Of a stretch of DNA of 64,000 bases, positions 38,201 through 49,828 are shown piece by piece; positions within the stretch are counted from its first letter, which is position 1, and each line of letters opens with the position of its first letter. This DNA comes from Plantago major (taxonomy: Eukaryota > Streptophyta > Magnoliopsida > Lamiales > Plantaginaceae). The translations under genes were made by a program, and so were the position numbers. A model generated the notes under the pieces. That model did not search any database, was not told the origin of the DNA, and was given only the letters and a program-made list of their open reading frames with translations. The stretch is taken from the NCBI GenBank assembly GCA_026545765.1, contig CM048844.1, forward strand, positions 59,678,932 through 59,742,931, read 5' to 3'.

Positions 38201-41200
38201 AACAACTCTGCGTGACAGATAAACAACACACAAAAGGAGTGTGATAATGAGAAACGAAAAAGTCTATTCGAGATTTAAAAAATACACAGAAAGGAGTTCT
38301 ATCTCAAACGAAGAACTCTAATTATGACTTAAACAACAAACAAAAGGAGTGGGATAAACAACAAACGAACAACTCTGCTTGAGAGACATGCAATACACTA
38401 AAGGAGTGGGATAACGAGAAACTAAAAATTCTATTTGAGATTTAAAAAATGCACAGAATGGAGTAAGAGTATCACAAAAGGAGAACTCTAATTGAGAGTT
38501 AAACTGCAGACAAAATGAGTGGGATAAACATCAAACGAACAACACCACTTGAGAGATAAACAACACACAAAAGGAGTGAGATAATGAGAAAAGAAAAAGT
38601 TTATTCGAGATTTAAAATATACACAGAAAGGGGTAAGAGTATCACAAACGAAAAACACTAATTGAGAGTTAAAAATCACACAAAGGGAGTGGGATAAACA
38701 ACACACGAACAACTGCACTTGAGAGATAAACAACACACTAAAGTAGTGGGATCAAGAGAAACGAAAAAGTCTATGCGAGATTTAAAAAATACACAGAAAG
38801 GAGTAAGAGTATCACAAACGAAGAACTCTGATGGAGAGTTAAACAACTTACAAAAGGAGTGGGATAAACAACAAACGAACATCTTTGCCTGAGAGATAAA
38901 CACCACACCAAAGGAGTGGGATAATGAAAAACTTAAAGGTCTATTCGAGATTTAAAAATTACACAGAAAGGAGTAAGAGTATCACAAACGAAGGACTCTT
39001 AATGGAGAGTTAAACAACACAAAAAATGAGGGGGATTAACAAGAAACCAACACAACTCTGCTTGAGAGATAAACAACACACAAAAGGAGTGGGATAAACA
39101 ACAAACGAACAACTTTGCCTGAGAGATAAACAACACACAAAAGGAGTGGGATTATGAGAAACAAAAAGGTCTATTCGAGATTTTAAAATTACACAGAAAG
39201 GAGTAAGAGTATCATAGACGAAGAACTCTAATTAAGAATTAAACAACACACAAAAGGAGTGGGATTAACAACAAACGAACACAACTCGGCTTGAGAGATA
39301 AACAACACACTAAAGGAGTGTGATAATGAGAAACGAAAAAGTCTATTGGAGATTTAAAAAATATACAAAAAGGAGTTCTATCTCAAACGAAGAACTCTAA
39401 TTAAGAGTTAAACAACAAACAAAAGGAGTGGGATAAATAACATACGAACAACTCTGCTTGAGAGATACACAATACACTAAAGGAGTGTGATTATGAGAAA
39501 CGAAAAATTCTATTCGAGATTTAAAAAATACACAGAATGGAGTAAGAGTATCACAAACGAAGAACTCTAATTGAGAGTTAAACAACAGACAAAATGAGTG
39601 GGATAAACATCAAACGAACAACACCACTTGAGAGATAAACAATACACAAAAGGAGTGGGATGATGAGAAAAGAAAAAGTATATTCGAGATTTAAAATATA
39701 CACAGAAAGGGGTAAGAGTATCACAAACGAAAAACACTAATTGAGAGTTAAACATCACACAAAGGGAGTGGGATAAACAACACACGAACAACTGCACTTG
39801 AGAGATAAACAACACACTAAAGTAGTGGGATCAAGAGAAACGAAAAAGTCTATGCGAGATTTAAAAAATACACAGAAAGGAGTAAGAGTATCACAAACGA
39901 AGAACTCTAATGGAGAGTTAAACAACTTACAAAAGGAGTGGGATAAACAACAAACGAACATCTTTGCCTGAGAGATAAACAACACACTAAAGGAGTGGGA
40001 TAATGAGAAACGAAAAGGTCTATTCGAGATTTAAAAATTACACAGAAAGGAGTAAGAGTATGACAAACGAAGAACTCTTAATGGAGAGTTAAACAACACA
40101 CAAAAGGAGTGGAATTAACAACAAACGAACACAACTCTGCTTGAGAGATAAACAACACACTAAAGGAGTGTGATAATGAGAAACGAAAAAGTCTATTCGA
40201 GATTTAAAAAATACACAGAAAGGAGTTCTATCTCAAACGAAGAACTCTAATTATGACTTAAACAACAAACAAAAGGAGTGGGATAAACAACAAACGAACA
40301 ACTCTGCTTGAGAGATAAACAACACACTAAAGGAGTGGGATAACGAGAAACGAAAAATTCTATTTGAGATTTAAAAAATACACAGAATGGAGTAAGAGTA
40401 TCACAAAAGGAGAACTCTAATTGAGAGTTAAACAGCAGACAAAATGAGTGGGATAAACATCAAACGAACAACACCACTTGAGAGATAAACAACACACAAA
40501 AGGAGTGAGATAATGAGAAAAGAAAAAGTATATTCGAGATTTAAAATATACACAGAAAGGAGTAAGAGTATCACAAACGAAAACACTAATTGAGAGTTAA
40601 ACAACACACAAAAGGAGTGGGATAAACAACAAACAAACAACTTCACTTGAGAGATAATCAACACTCTAAAGGAGTGGGATCAAGAGAAACGAAAAAGTCT
40701 AACGAGATTTAAAAAATACGCAGAAAGGAGTAAGAGTATCACAAACGAAGAACTCTGATGGAGAGTTAAACAACTTACAAAAGGAGTGGGATAAACAACA
40801 AACGAACATCTTTGCCTGAGAGATAAACAACACACTAAAGGAGTGGGATAATGAGAAACGAAAAGGTCTATTTGAGATTTAAAAATTACACAGAAAGGAG
40901 TAAGAGTATGACAAACGAAGAACTTTTAATGGAGAGTTAAACAACACACAAAAGGAGTGGAATTAACAACAAACGAACACAACTCTGCTTGAGAGATAAA
41001 CAACACACTAAAGGAGTGTGATAATGAGAAACGAAAAAGTCTATTCGAGATTTAAAAAATACACAGAAAGGAGTTCTATCTCAAACGAAGAACTCTAATT
41101 ATGACTTAAACAACAAACAAAAGGAGTGGGATAAACAACAAACGAACAACTCTGCTTGAGAGATATACAATACACTAAAGGAGTGGGATAACGAGAAACG

Positions 41201-42664
41201 AAAAATTCTATTTGAGATTTAAAAAATACACAGAATGGAGTAAGAGTATCACAAAAGGAGAACTCTAATTGAGAGTTAAATAGCAGACAAAATGAGTGGG
41301 ATAAACATCAAACGAACAACACCACCTGAGAGATAAACAACACACAAAAGGAGTGAGATAATGAGAAAAGAAAAAGTATATTTGAGATTTAAAATATACA
41401 CAGAAAGGAGTAAGAGTGTCACAAACGAAAACACTAATTGAGAGTTATACAACACACAAAAGGAGTGGGATAAACAACAAACAAACAACTTCACTTGAGA
41501 GATAAACAACACAAAAGGAGTGGGATCAAGAGAAAAGAAAAAGTCTAGCGAGATTTAAAAAATACACAGAAAGGAGTAAGAGTATCACAAACGAAGAACT
41601 CTAATGTAGAGTTAAACAACTTACAAAAGGAGTGGGATAAACAACAAACGAACAACTTTGCCTGAGAGATAAACAACACACTAAAGGAGTGGGATAATGA
41701 GAAACGAAAAGGTCTATTTGAGATTTAAAAATTACACAGAAAGGAGTAAGAGTATGACAAACGAAGAACTTTTAATGGAGAGTTAAACAACACACAAAAG
41801 GAGTGGAATTAACAACAAACGAACACAACTCTACTTGAGAGATAAACAACACACAAAAGGAGTGTGATAATGAGAAACGAAAAAGACTATTCGAGATTTA
41901 AAAAATACACAGAAAGGAGTTATATCTCAAATGAAGAACTCTAATTATGACTTAAACAACAAACAAAAGAAGTGGGATAAACAACAAACGAACAACTCTG
42001 CTTGAGAGATAAACAATACACTAAAGGAGTGGGATAACGTGAAATGAAAAATTCTATTTGAGATTTAAAAAATACACAGAATGGAGTAAGAGTATCACAA
42101 AAGGAGAACTCTAATTGAGAGTTAAACAGCAGACAAAATGAGTGGGATAAACATCAAACGAACATCTTTGCCTGAGAGATAAACAACACACTAAAGGAGT
42201 AGGATAGTGAGAAACGAAAAGGTCTATTCGAGATTTAAAAATTACACAGAAAGGAGTAAGAGTATGACAAACGAAGAACTCTTAATGGAGAATTAAACAA
42301 CACACAAAAGGAGTGGAATTAACAACAAACGAACACAACTCTGCTTGAGAGATAAACAACACACAAAAGGAGTGTGATAATGAGAAACGAAAAAGACTAT
42401 TCGAGATTTAAAAAATACACAGAAAGGAGTTCTATCTCAAACGAAGAACTCTAATTATGACTTAAACAACAAACAAAAGGAGTGGGATAAACAACAAACG
42501 AACAACTCTGCTTGAGAGATATACAATACACTAAAGGAGTGGGATAACGAGAAACGAAAAATTCTATTTGAGATTTAAAAAATACACAGAATGGAGTAAG
42601 AGTATCACAAAAGGAGAACTCTAATTGAGAGTTAAACAGCAGACAAAATGAGTGGGATAAACAT
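35257..42664 (+). repeat. 170-bp satellite array, middle block (7.4 kb)
   Basis: Same monomer and orientation as the left block. Examples are B monomers with ACACCACTTGAG (38546 and 39621), C monomers with AACTGCACTTGAG, and D monomers with CATCTTTGCCTGAG. Two units ending at 36268 and 36777 are nearly identical and lie 509 bp apart (trimer). A hybrid monomer that begins like B and ends like D (AAACATCAAACGAACATCTT) occurs at about 42148, and the next LINE is inserted in another such hybrid. Confidence 0.96.
42649..42664 (+). repeat. Target-site duplication, left copy (LINE at 42665-46960)
   Basis: TGAGTGGGATAAACAT is repeated exactly at 46961-46976 on the other side of the LINE. It is satellite sequence, and the array phase is continuous if the LINE is removed. 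Confidence 0.93.
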
Positions 42665-42910
42665 TTTTTTTTTTTCATAAATAGAGCATATATTAATAAA
42701 AGTAAAAGAGTACAAAGCGTAAAAGTAGAGATTACAATGGAACCCACAGGCGGGTTACAACGCGAAACAAGTGAAACAATCAAAGAAACAAAAATAACAT
42801 AACCCGGGATCAAGGTGATCCATGGTTGCAACCGCGGGCCTCGTTAAAACCCAGTCTTGGAAAAACCCAGTGGGAAAAACCCATGGCTGGGAAAAAGAGC
42901 TCGAAAGGCG

Positions 42911-44127
42911 TTAGCTATGAAACCTATAATAAGGTAAACCGTATACATGTCCTGTGTATGTGAGGTCGAATGACATCCAAAGGAGAAGTCCGTAACCCTC
43001 CACCCTCCGATCCAACTTTGAGAGAGCATCACGACGTGTTGCCTTCACGAAAAATATGAGACACCCGAAAATCCATGGCACGCATATGAGAGAGAGAGTC
43101 AATAGCCAACGGTTCCGGAATTTCCATGGGACCGAGTTAGTACCCGCGGAGAGCAAATTCGCTACATAAGTAGAATCTGTCTCCAACCAAATCTTATTCC
43201 AGCCCTGGGTGTGAGCCAATTCAATGCCAATCATAACCGCAAGTAACTTCAAAAGCATAAAGCGTACCCAGCTGAATGACAAAGCAACCCATCACGGTAC
43301 CATTTGAATCTCTAAAAACCCAAAATGAGAGAGGAGCCAGGAGCGGCAAGAGAACTTCCATCCGTGTTGCATTTAATCCATCCCGGGAGAGGGGGATACC
43401 ATCGGACCTCAATGATATCTCGTGACTTAGGCGGGCACCCTTGAATACGAAAAGAATGAAGGACTTGTAAATCAACTTGATTATTAGCCATAGAACCAAG
43501 AGGGTGGGAATTAGCCTCGCCTACAAGACTCCAAATCAGAAGCAAAATAGAATGCCTGGAAACAGGAACACCATCAAATAAGCAACGATTGCGCGCAGTC
43601 CAAAGCACCCAAATGCCCGACACAAAGGCAAGACGCCACAAAGAGAGAATCTGAGAGCTAAAATGTTGACCCATGGCATATAACAGAAGCTCTACAAAAC
43701 TAAAGCAATCTCGAAAAGGAACCTGGAAAAGATCAAATAGAGTATGCCAGATAGTCCGAGTGAACGGACAAGAGACCAGTAAATGGTCTTGGCAATCCAT
43801 AGCAGCATAGCAAAAAACACACACCGAAGGACCAACAAAACCAGAGCCCCGCAGTTTCTCAATAGTTGGAAGAACACCATAAATAGCCTTCCAAACTGTG
43901 ATAGAACGACGGGGTGGGATAAAAGGAGCCCATATCCAAGATCCCCAGTCAATCTTAAGGAAACGCGGCCGCAAAGAGTGATAAAGCTTGGTAGAAATTG
44001 AACTGTCTAGAGATTCAATCAGACACGGTATCGTAACAGATGGAGCGGATGATAGGAGAGAATGTCGCAGTAACATCTGGAAAGCCATACGGAACCCATC
44101 CAAAAGAAACCAACCAGCGGAGTCCAA
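42911..44127 (-). pseudogene. LINE ORF2 3' part: zf-RVT and RNase H domains, frameshifted
   Basis: The segment from 44127 carries the zf-RVT region (RSITVWKAIYGVLPTIEKL, then CVFCYAAMDCQDHLLVSCPF) and WVLWTARNRCLFDG. RNase H then begins with WIKCNTDGSS (around 43357-43380). After a frame break near 43250-43312 the RNase H continues as LLAVMIGIELAHTQGWNKIW and LETDSTYV (about 43178-43192), and ends with the RRDALSKL region (about 43014). The DG and ETDS acidic residues of the RNase H core are kept. The frame breaks show it is dead. Confidence 0.85.
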
Positions 44128-44402
44128 TACTCGTAAATAGGGAACTCAAGTGATGCCAAGATGAATAGGAATACCAATTACTCCATATCAGAAGCCAAGC
44201 CAATCATCAAGCCGTAAACGTGGTGAGCTGACACGCTAACCATCTAGACTTGGATTGAAGTGGGGAAACAATCATAAATCCAAACCAAATCGAGGAAGCA
44301 ACATAAGAGTGTAAGGAAGCATGCAAAGAAACGTCGAAAGATATCTAGATATGGAACCTTCACATTCAAATATCCCAAGCAAGACGAGAAAGATACGCCT
44401 TA

Positions 44403-45920
44403 TTAGCAGCAACGGAGAACGAATACCAAGACCACCCTCGGACTTTGGAGCACAACAACGCCTAAGAGATAGAAGTCGATGCTCTCTTGAGTATCCCCGC
44501 TGACGAAATTACGAATGCCAAGATCCATACGCTTAAGAAGAGTCAAAGGCCAACGATAAACCATCATAGAGTGTACAAAAGATCCTCGATCAGATTGAAC
44601 AAGACATAAACGACGCCATAGAGAGAGAAGTGCCTTCCATTTACTAAACTTTTCTAGAATCGAGTCCGCAAGAGATTGTAAATGACAAGTCCGAGGTGCC
44701 CCACGGAAAAGTGGAACTCCAAATACGTGAAAGGAAGGTGACCCTCGATAATATCCATGATTCTGCACAAGTAGTTCTTCCTGACTCGGTGAGAAAAGTA
44801 CTAAGATAAGCCTGGACTTCGAGGATTGAAGTGTTGTCCGACCAAAGATATTTTCCGTGATCCTAAGAATAGTCCGACAATTCAGAGTAGTAGCCCCGCA
44901 AAAATAATCACATCATCCGCATAAAGAAGGTGAGAAGGAAAAGTAAGAGATTGTCCAATGAATAAAGGAGTGAGCTCCCTAATTGGCAAACCGAGAGAAG
45001 CTTGCTAAGAACTTCCTCCATGATGCAAAAGAGAAGAGGGAAAGAGGATCCCTTGACGAACTCCCGAGAACAGCCAAAGTACCTTCCGAGCCCCATTAAT
45101 CGTAACCGAGAGCTTTCGAAAGTGAAGAATATGATTAATCCAACCAACAAAGGTAGAAGAGAAACCATATTTTGTGAGAACCGCCAAAAGAAAGTCCCAT
45201 TTAGAGTATCAAAGGCTTTCCGGATGTCAACCTTCAACACAGACACCTTACTACGGTGAAGACCAAGACTATTAACTCCTTCAGAGGCTAAGGCAATACA
45301 ATCATGTATGCGTCTCCCCGAATAAACCAAATTGATGAAAGGAGAGCAACCCCAGATAAAATCGACCCAAACGATCGCTAAAATCTTAGCAATAATCTTA
45401 TAAAGAAAATTACCAAGAACAATAGGCGGAAATCTTCAATAGCGCATCTCGATTTTTGAATAAGAGTGACAAAACTAGAGTTCATACCGCCGGAAATGAC
45501 CATGAAGGAAGAACGCCGAATCGCCAAAGACACCTCGCACCAATAATGTGCCACATAGATTGATAGAAACTTCCCCAAACCATCCGTCCAGAGCACTATC
45601 AGTGACATCTTGAAAACAACATGACAGATGTCATCCTCGGAAGGAATATCGATTAGCAATTGATTTTGTTCATCCGTAATCGAACAATGGATAAGCTCAT
45701 CTAGTTCATCGAACGAGACAATTGTGGGCTGAGTTTGTGAGAACAGATTCTCATAATAAGAAATCATATGATTCCGGATCCGAATTGCATCATGATTGAT
45801 AGAGCCATCAATTATCAAAGAGGAAATACCGAGAATACCTTTGCGAATCTTTAGAGAACGATGGAAAAAACCAGAATTTCTATCACCGTCTTTTAACCAC
45901 GCAGCCCTTCTTTGACGCAA
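44403..45920 (-). pseudogene. LINE ORF2 reverse-transcriptase part, several frameshifts
   Basis: Fragments in different frames line up in RT order: AAWLKDGDRNSGFFH (linker, about 45900), FVTLIQKS (fingers), GRRIHDCIALASEGVNSLGL and VDIRKAFDTLN (about 45150-45320), VRQGILFP in another frame (about 45050), the catalytic YADDV (44909-44923), and VPLFRGAPRTCHL with the thumb-like segment (44403-44768). At least three frame changes occur between them. Confidence 0.82.
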
Positions 45921-46182
45921 AAAGTTGCCTCTTGATTCAGAATAGCATTGTAGTCCGCGATCGCCTCAAGTTCCTTGCGAGGAATATCATTTATCGGACC
46001 ATGGAGGGATAATTGCTGCTGAACCAACTCCAGCTTATTACGAGCAGCAAGAAGACGAGAATTAAGCTCGCCAAAGACATTAATATTCCAATCTATGATA
46101 GCGGATTTCAGCCTCTTTAATTTCCGGATAACCAAAGAAAAAGAGCCCATGGCCGTAATAGGAGTTTTCCAGGAAAGCTTAA

Positions 46183-46937
46183 TTAACTCCTCAAACGAAC
46201 TGTGACTAAGCCACATTGCTTGGAATCTGAATGGTCGAGGACGAGATAGCGCTTGTTCATGCGCACAGGAAACAAAGAGGGGGCTGTGATCCGAGCAAGT
46301 ACGCAAGCAAGCCCACGAACCATCATCGAGTCCCATAAATCCAAAAAGGATTGTGAAGAAAGAGTTTTATCAATACGTGTCTCTAGATAACCACTAGAGA
46401 AACGATTATTCGACCAAGTAAAAAGCAAACGTAACTAGAATCGATAAGAACTCCCCATCATTGATAAATGAACGGAAATCCATGGTTTTCGCATTTAACC
46501 GAGGAGTACCATTCGATCGTTCATGTGCACCAATCACAGCATTGAAATCTCCCACCAAAAGCAAGGGTGTGTTTGGCAAAAGCAGAAAATCACGCCATAA
46601 GTCTCGACGACAGATATAATCAGCATGGGCATGAATAAACGCTAATAGGAAGTCCCGTTGAAGCCAAGAAACTTTAATAACAAGAACTTGAGAAGAAGAG
46701 AAAATTATAGAAGAACCAGAAGAAGAGAGATCTTCCAAAACCCATAAGTTAGGAAAGACTTAGAAGTTATTTTCACCAAGAAAGCGCATTCCCATCGCAT
46801 TCCAATAAGAATCTGGTATGGAGGAGGAAGGAACCATTGCGGAACCAACGAGGACGAGTAGAAACTACATGATGCTTGAGCATATCTTGTGAGGGAGCAT
46901 TCCCAATACCCCGAATGTTCCAAAACAGAACATTCAT
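46183..46937 (-). pseudogene. LINE ORF2 endonuclease part, frameshifted
   Basis: It starts MNVLFWNIRGIGN (APE endonuclease opening) at 46937. A different frame then carries LLLVGDFNAVIGAHERS (catalytic GDFN, about 46519-46570), followed by LFTWSNNRFSSGYLETRIDK (about 46370-46430) and CSDHSPLF (about 46270-46295) in a third frame. The order and spacing fit the L1 endonuclease; the frame changes show decay. Confidence 0.82.
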
Positions 46938-46960
46938 TGGGAAACAACGTGAGAGGAATC

Positions 46961-46976
46961 TGAGTGGGATAAACAT
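46961..46976 (+). repeat. Target-site duplication, right copy (LINE at 42665-46960)
   Basis: TGAGTGGGATAAACAT is identical to 42649-42664 and is followed by CAAACGAACATCTTTG, the normal continuation of the satellite. Confidence 0.93.
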
Positions 46977-48340
46977 CAAACGAACATCTTTGCCTGAGAG
47001 ATAAACAACACACTAAAGGAGTGTGATAATGAGAAACGAAAAACGTCTATTCGAGATTTAAAAAATACACAGAAAGGAGTTCTATCTCAAACGAATAACT
47101 CTAATTAAGAGTTAAACAATAAACAAAAGGAGTGGGATAAATAACAGACGAACAACTCTGCTTGAGAGATACACAACACACTAAAGGAGTGTGATTATGA
47201 GAAACGAAAAACTCTATTCGAGATTTTTAAAATACACAGAAAGGAGTATGAGTATCACAAAAAAAGAACTCTAATGGAGAGTTAAACAACTTACAAAAGG
47301 AATGGGATAAACAACAAACGAACATCTTTGCCTGAGAGATAAACAACACACTAAAGGAGTGGGATAGTAAGAAACGAAAAGGTCTATTCGAGATTTAAAA
47401 ATTACACAGAATGGAGTAAGAGTATCACAGACGAAGAACTGTAATTATTAGTGAAACAACACACAAAAGGAGTGGGATTAACAACAAACGAACAACTCTG
47501 CTTGAGAGATAAACAACACACAAAAGGAGTTGGATTATGAGAAACAAATAGGTCTATTCGAGATTTAAAAATTACATAGAGAGGAGTAAGAGTATCATAG
47601 ACGAAGAACTCTAATTAAGAATTAAACAACACACAAAAGGAGTGGGATTAACAACAAACGAACACAACTCTGCTTGAGAGATAAACAACACACTAAAGGA
47701 GTGTGATAATGAGAAACGAAAAAGTCTATTCGAGATTTAGAAAATACACAGAAAGGAGTTCTGTCTCAAATGAAGAACTCTAATTATGACTTAAACAACA
47801 AACAAAAGGAGTGGGATAAACACCAAACGAACAACTCTACTTGAGAGATAAACAACACACTAAAGGAGTGGGATAACGAGAAACAAAAAACTCTATTCGA
47901 GATTTAAAATATACACAGAAAGGAGTAAGAGTATCACAAAAGGAGAACTCTAATTGAGAGTTAAACAGTAGACAAAATGAGTGGGATAAACATCAAACGA
48001 ACAACACCACTTGAGAGATAAACAACACACTAAAGGAGTGGGATAGTGAGAAACGAAAAGGTCTATTCGAGATTTAAAAATTACACAGAATGGAGTAAGA
48101 GTATCACAGACGAAGAACTGTAATTATGAGTAAAACAACACACAAAAGGAGTGGGATTAACAACAAACGAACAACTCTGCTTGAGAGATAAACAACACAC
48201 TAAAGGAGTGGGATCAAGAGAAACGAAAAAGTCTATGCGAGATTTATAAAATACATTGAAAGGAGTAAGAGCATCACAAACGAAGTACTCTAATTAAGAA
48301 TTAAACCACACACAAGAGGGGTGGGATTAACAACAAACGA

Positions 48341-49359
48341 ACACAACTCTGCTTGAGAGATAAACAACACACTAAAGGAGTGTGATAATGAGAAACGAAA
48401 AAGTCTATTCGAGATTTAAAAAATACACAGAAAGGAGTTCTATCTCAAACGAAGAACTCTAATTAAGAGTTAAACAACAAACAAAAGGAGTGGGATAAAT
48501 AACAGACGAACAACTCTGCTTGAGAGATACACAACACACTAAAGGAGTGTGATTATGAGAAACGAAAAATTCTATTCGAGATTTAAAAAATACACAGAAT
48601 GGAGTAAGAGTATCACAAACGAAGAACTCTAATTGAGAGTTAAACAACATACAAAATGAGTGGGATAAACATCAAACGAACAAAACCACTTCAAAGATAA
48701 ACAACACACAAAAGGAGTGGGATAATGAGAAAAGAAAAAGTATATTCGAGATTTAAAATATACACAGAAAGGGGTAAGAGTATCACAAACGAAAAACAAT
48801 AATTGAGAGTTAAACAACACACAAAAGGAGTGGGATATAAAACAAACGAACAACTCCACTTGAGAGATAAACAACACAATAAAGGAGTGGGATAAAGAGA
48901 AACGAAAAAGTCTATGCGAGATTTAAAAAATACACAGAAAGGAGTAAGAGTATCACAAACGAAGAACTCTAATGGAGAGTTAAACAACTTACAAAAGGAG
49001 TGGGATAAACAACAAACGAACATCTTTGACTGAGAGATAAACAACACACTAAAGGAGTGGGATAGTGAGAGACGAAAAGGTCTATTCGAGATTTAAAAAT
49101 TACACAGAATGGAGTAAGAGTATTACAGACGAAGAACTGTAATTATGAGTAAAACAACACACAAAAGGAGTGGGATTAACAACAAACGAACAACTCTGCT
49201 TGAGAGATAAACAACACACAAAAGGAGTGGGATTATGAGATACAAAAAGGTCTATTCGAGATTTAAAAATTACACAGAAAGGAGTAAGAGTATCATAGAC
49301 GAAGAACTCGAATTAAGAATTAAACAACACAAAAAAGGAGTGGGATTAACAACAAACGA
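48341..49359 (+). repeat. Representative ~1,020-bp hexameric higher-order repeat (F-A-B-C-D-E)
   Basis: It begins at the F marker ACACAACTCTGCTTGAG (48341) and ends before the next F marker (49360), 1,019 bp, six monomers. In order: F, A (AAATAACAGACGAAC, about 48497), B (about 48665; here AAAACCACTTC), C (AACTCCACTTGAG, about 48848), D (CATCTTTGACTGAG, about 49021) and E (GGGATTATGAGATAC, about 49229). Confidence 0.82.
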
Positions 49360-49535
49360 ACACAACTCTGCTTGTGAGATAGACAACACACTAAAGGAGT
49401 GTGATAATGAGAAACGAAAAAGTCTATTCGAGATTTAAAAAATACACAGAAAGGAGTTCTATCTCAAACGAATAACTCTAATTAAGAGTCAAACGAAAAG
49501 GTCTATTCGAGATTTAAAAATTACACAGAATGCAG

Positions 49536-49828
49536 TATCTGAGAATAGATATCTGTGGACACTTTCCTTGTTTTCTTTATATTATATTTTATTCTCGATA
49601 TCTCTTACGACGCTGTTTGTTTTTGTTTCGTGTTCACAAGATTAAAATAAAAATTACATTTCGAGACCTAACATCCTATACAAGATTAGCTAGACTATCA
49701 TACTTAGTGGGTTTCCTCTTTTACAATGTTCAAGTGAACCAAGAGTACTAATCACCTTTCTGAGACTAAGATAAGTCATCATGTTGCTGAAAAAATCTAA
49801 ACAGATATTCTTAACAAAATATCTAACA
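49536..49828. mobile_element. LTR fragment inserted in the satellite, same family as the solo LTR at 4892-6294
   Basis: Satellite stops after ACACAGAATGCAGTA. The insert then reads TATCTGAG…, CCTAACATCCTATACAAGAT, CTCTTTTACAATGTTCAA, CTAAGATAAGTC and AATCTAAACAGATATTCTTA, and ends AACA (49816). It thus follows the last ~300 bp of the solo LTR with scattered differences. After a 12-bp remainder the satellite resumes at GAAACAAAAAGG. The satellite phase jumps across it and no target duplication is seen, so it was trimmed by later recombination. Confidence 0.85.

Larger units (their letters stand above)
42665..46960 (-). mobile_element. LINE with RNase H tail, 5'-truncated and inactive, inserted in the satellite
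   Basis: A 4,296-bp insertion with a perfect 16-bp target duplication and a T-tract (poly-A tail) at 42665-42675. It begins 23 bp before the ORF2 start MNVLFWNIRGIGN (ATG at 46937), so ORF1 is missing. It runs through endonuclease, RT, zf-RVT and RNase H. The order and RNase H tail mark a plant L1 lineage different from the LINE at 30337-35237. Multiple frameshifts interrupt ORF2. Confidence 0.92.
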
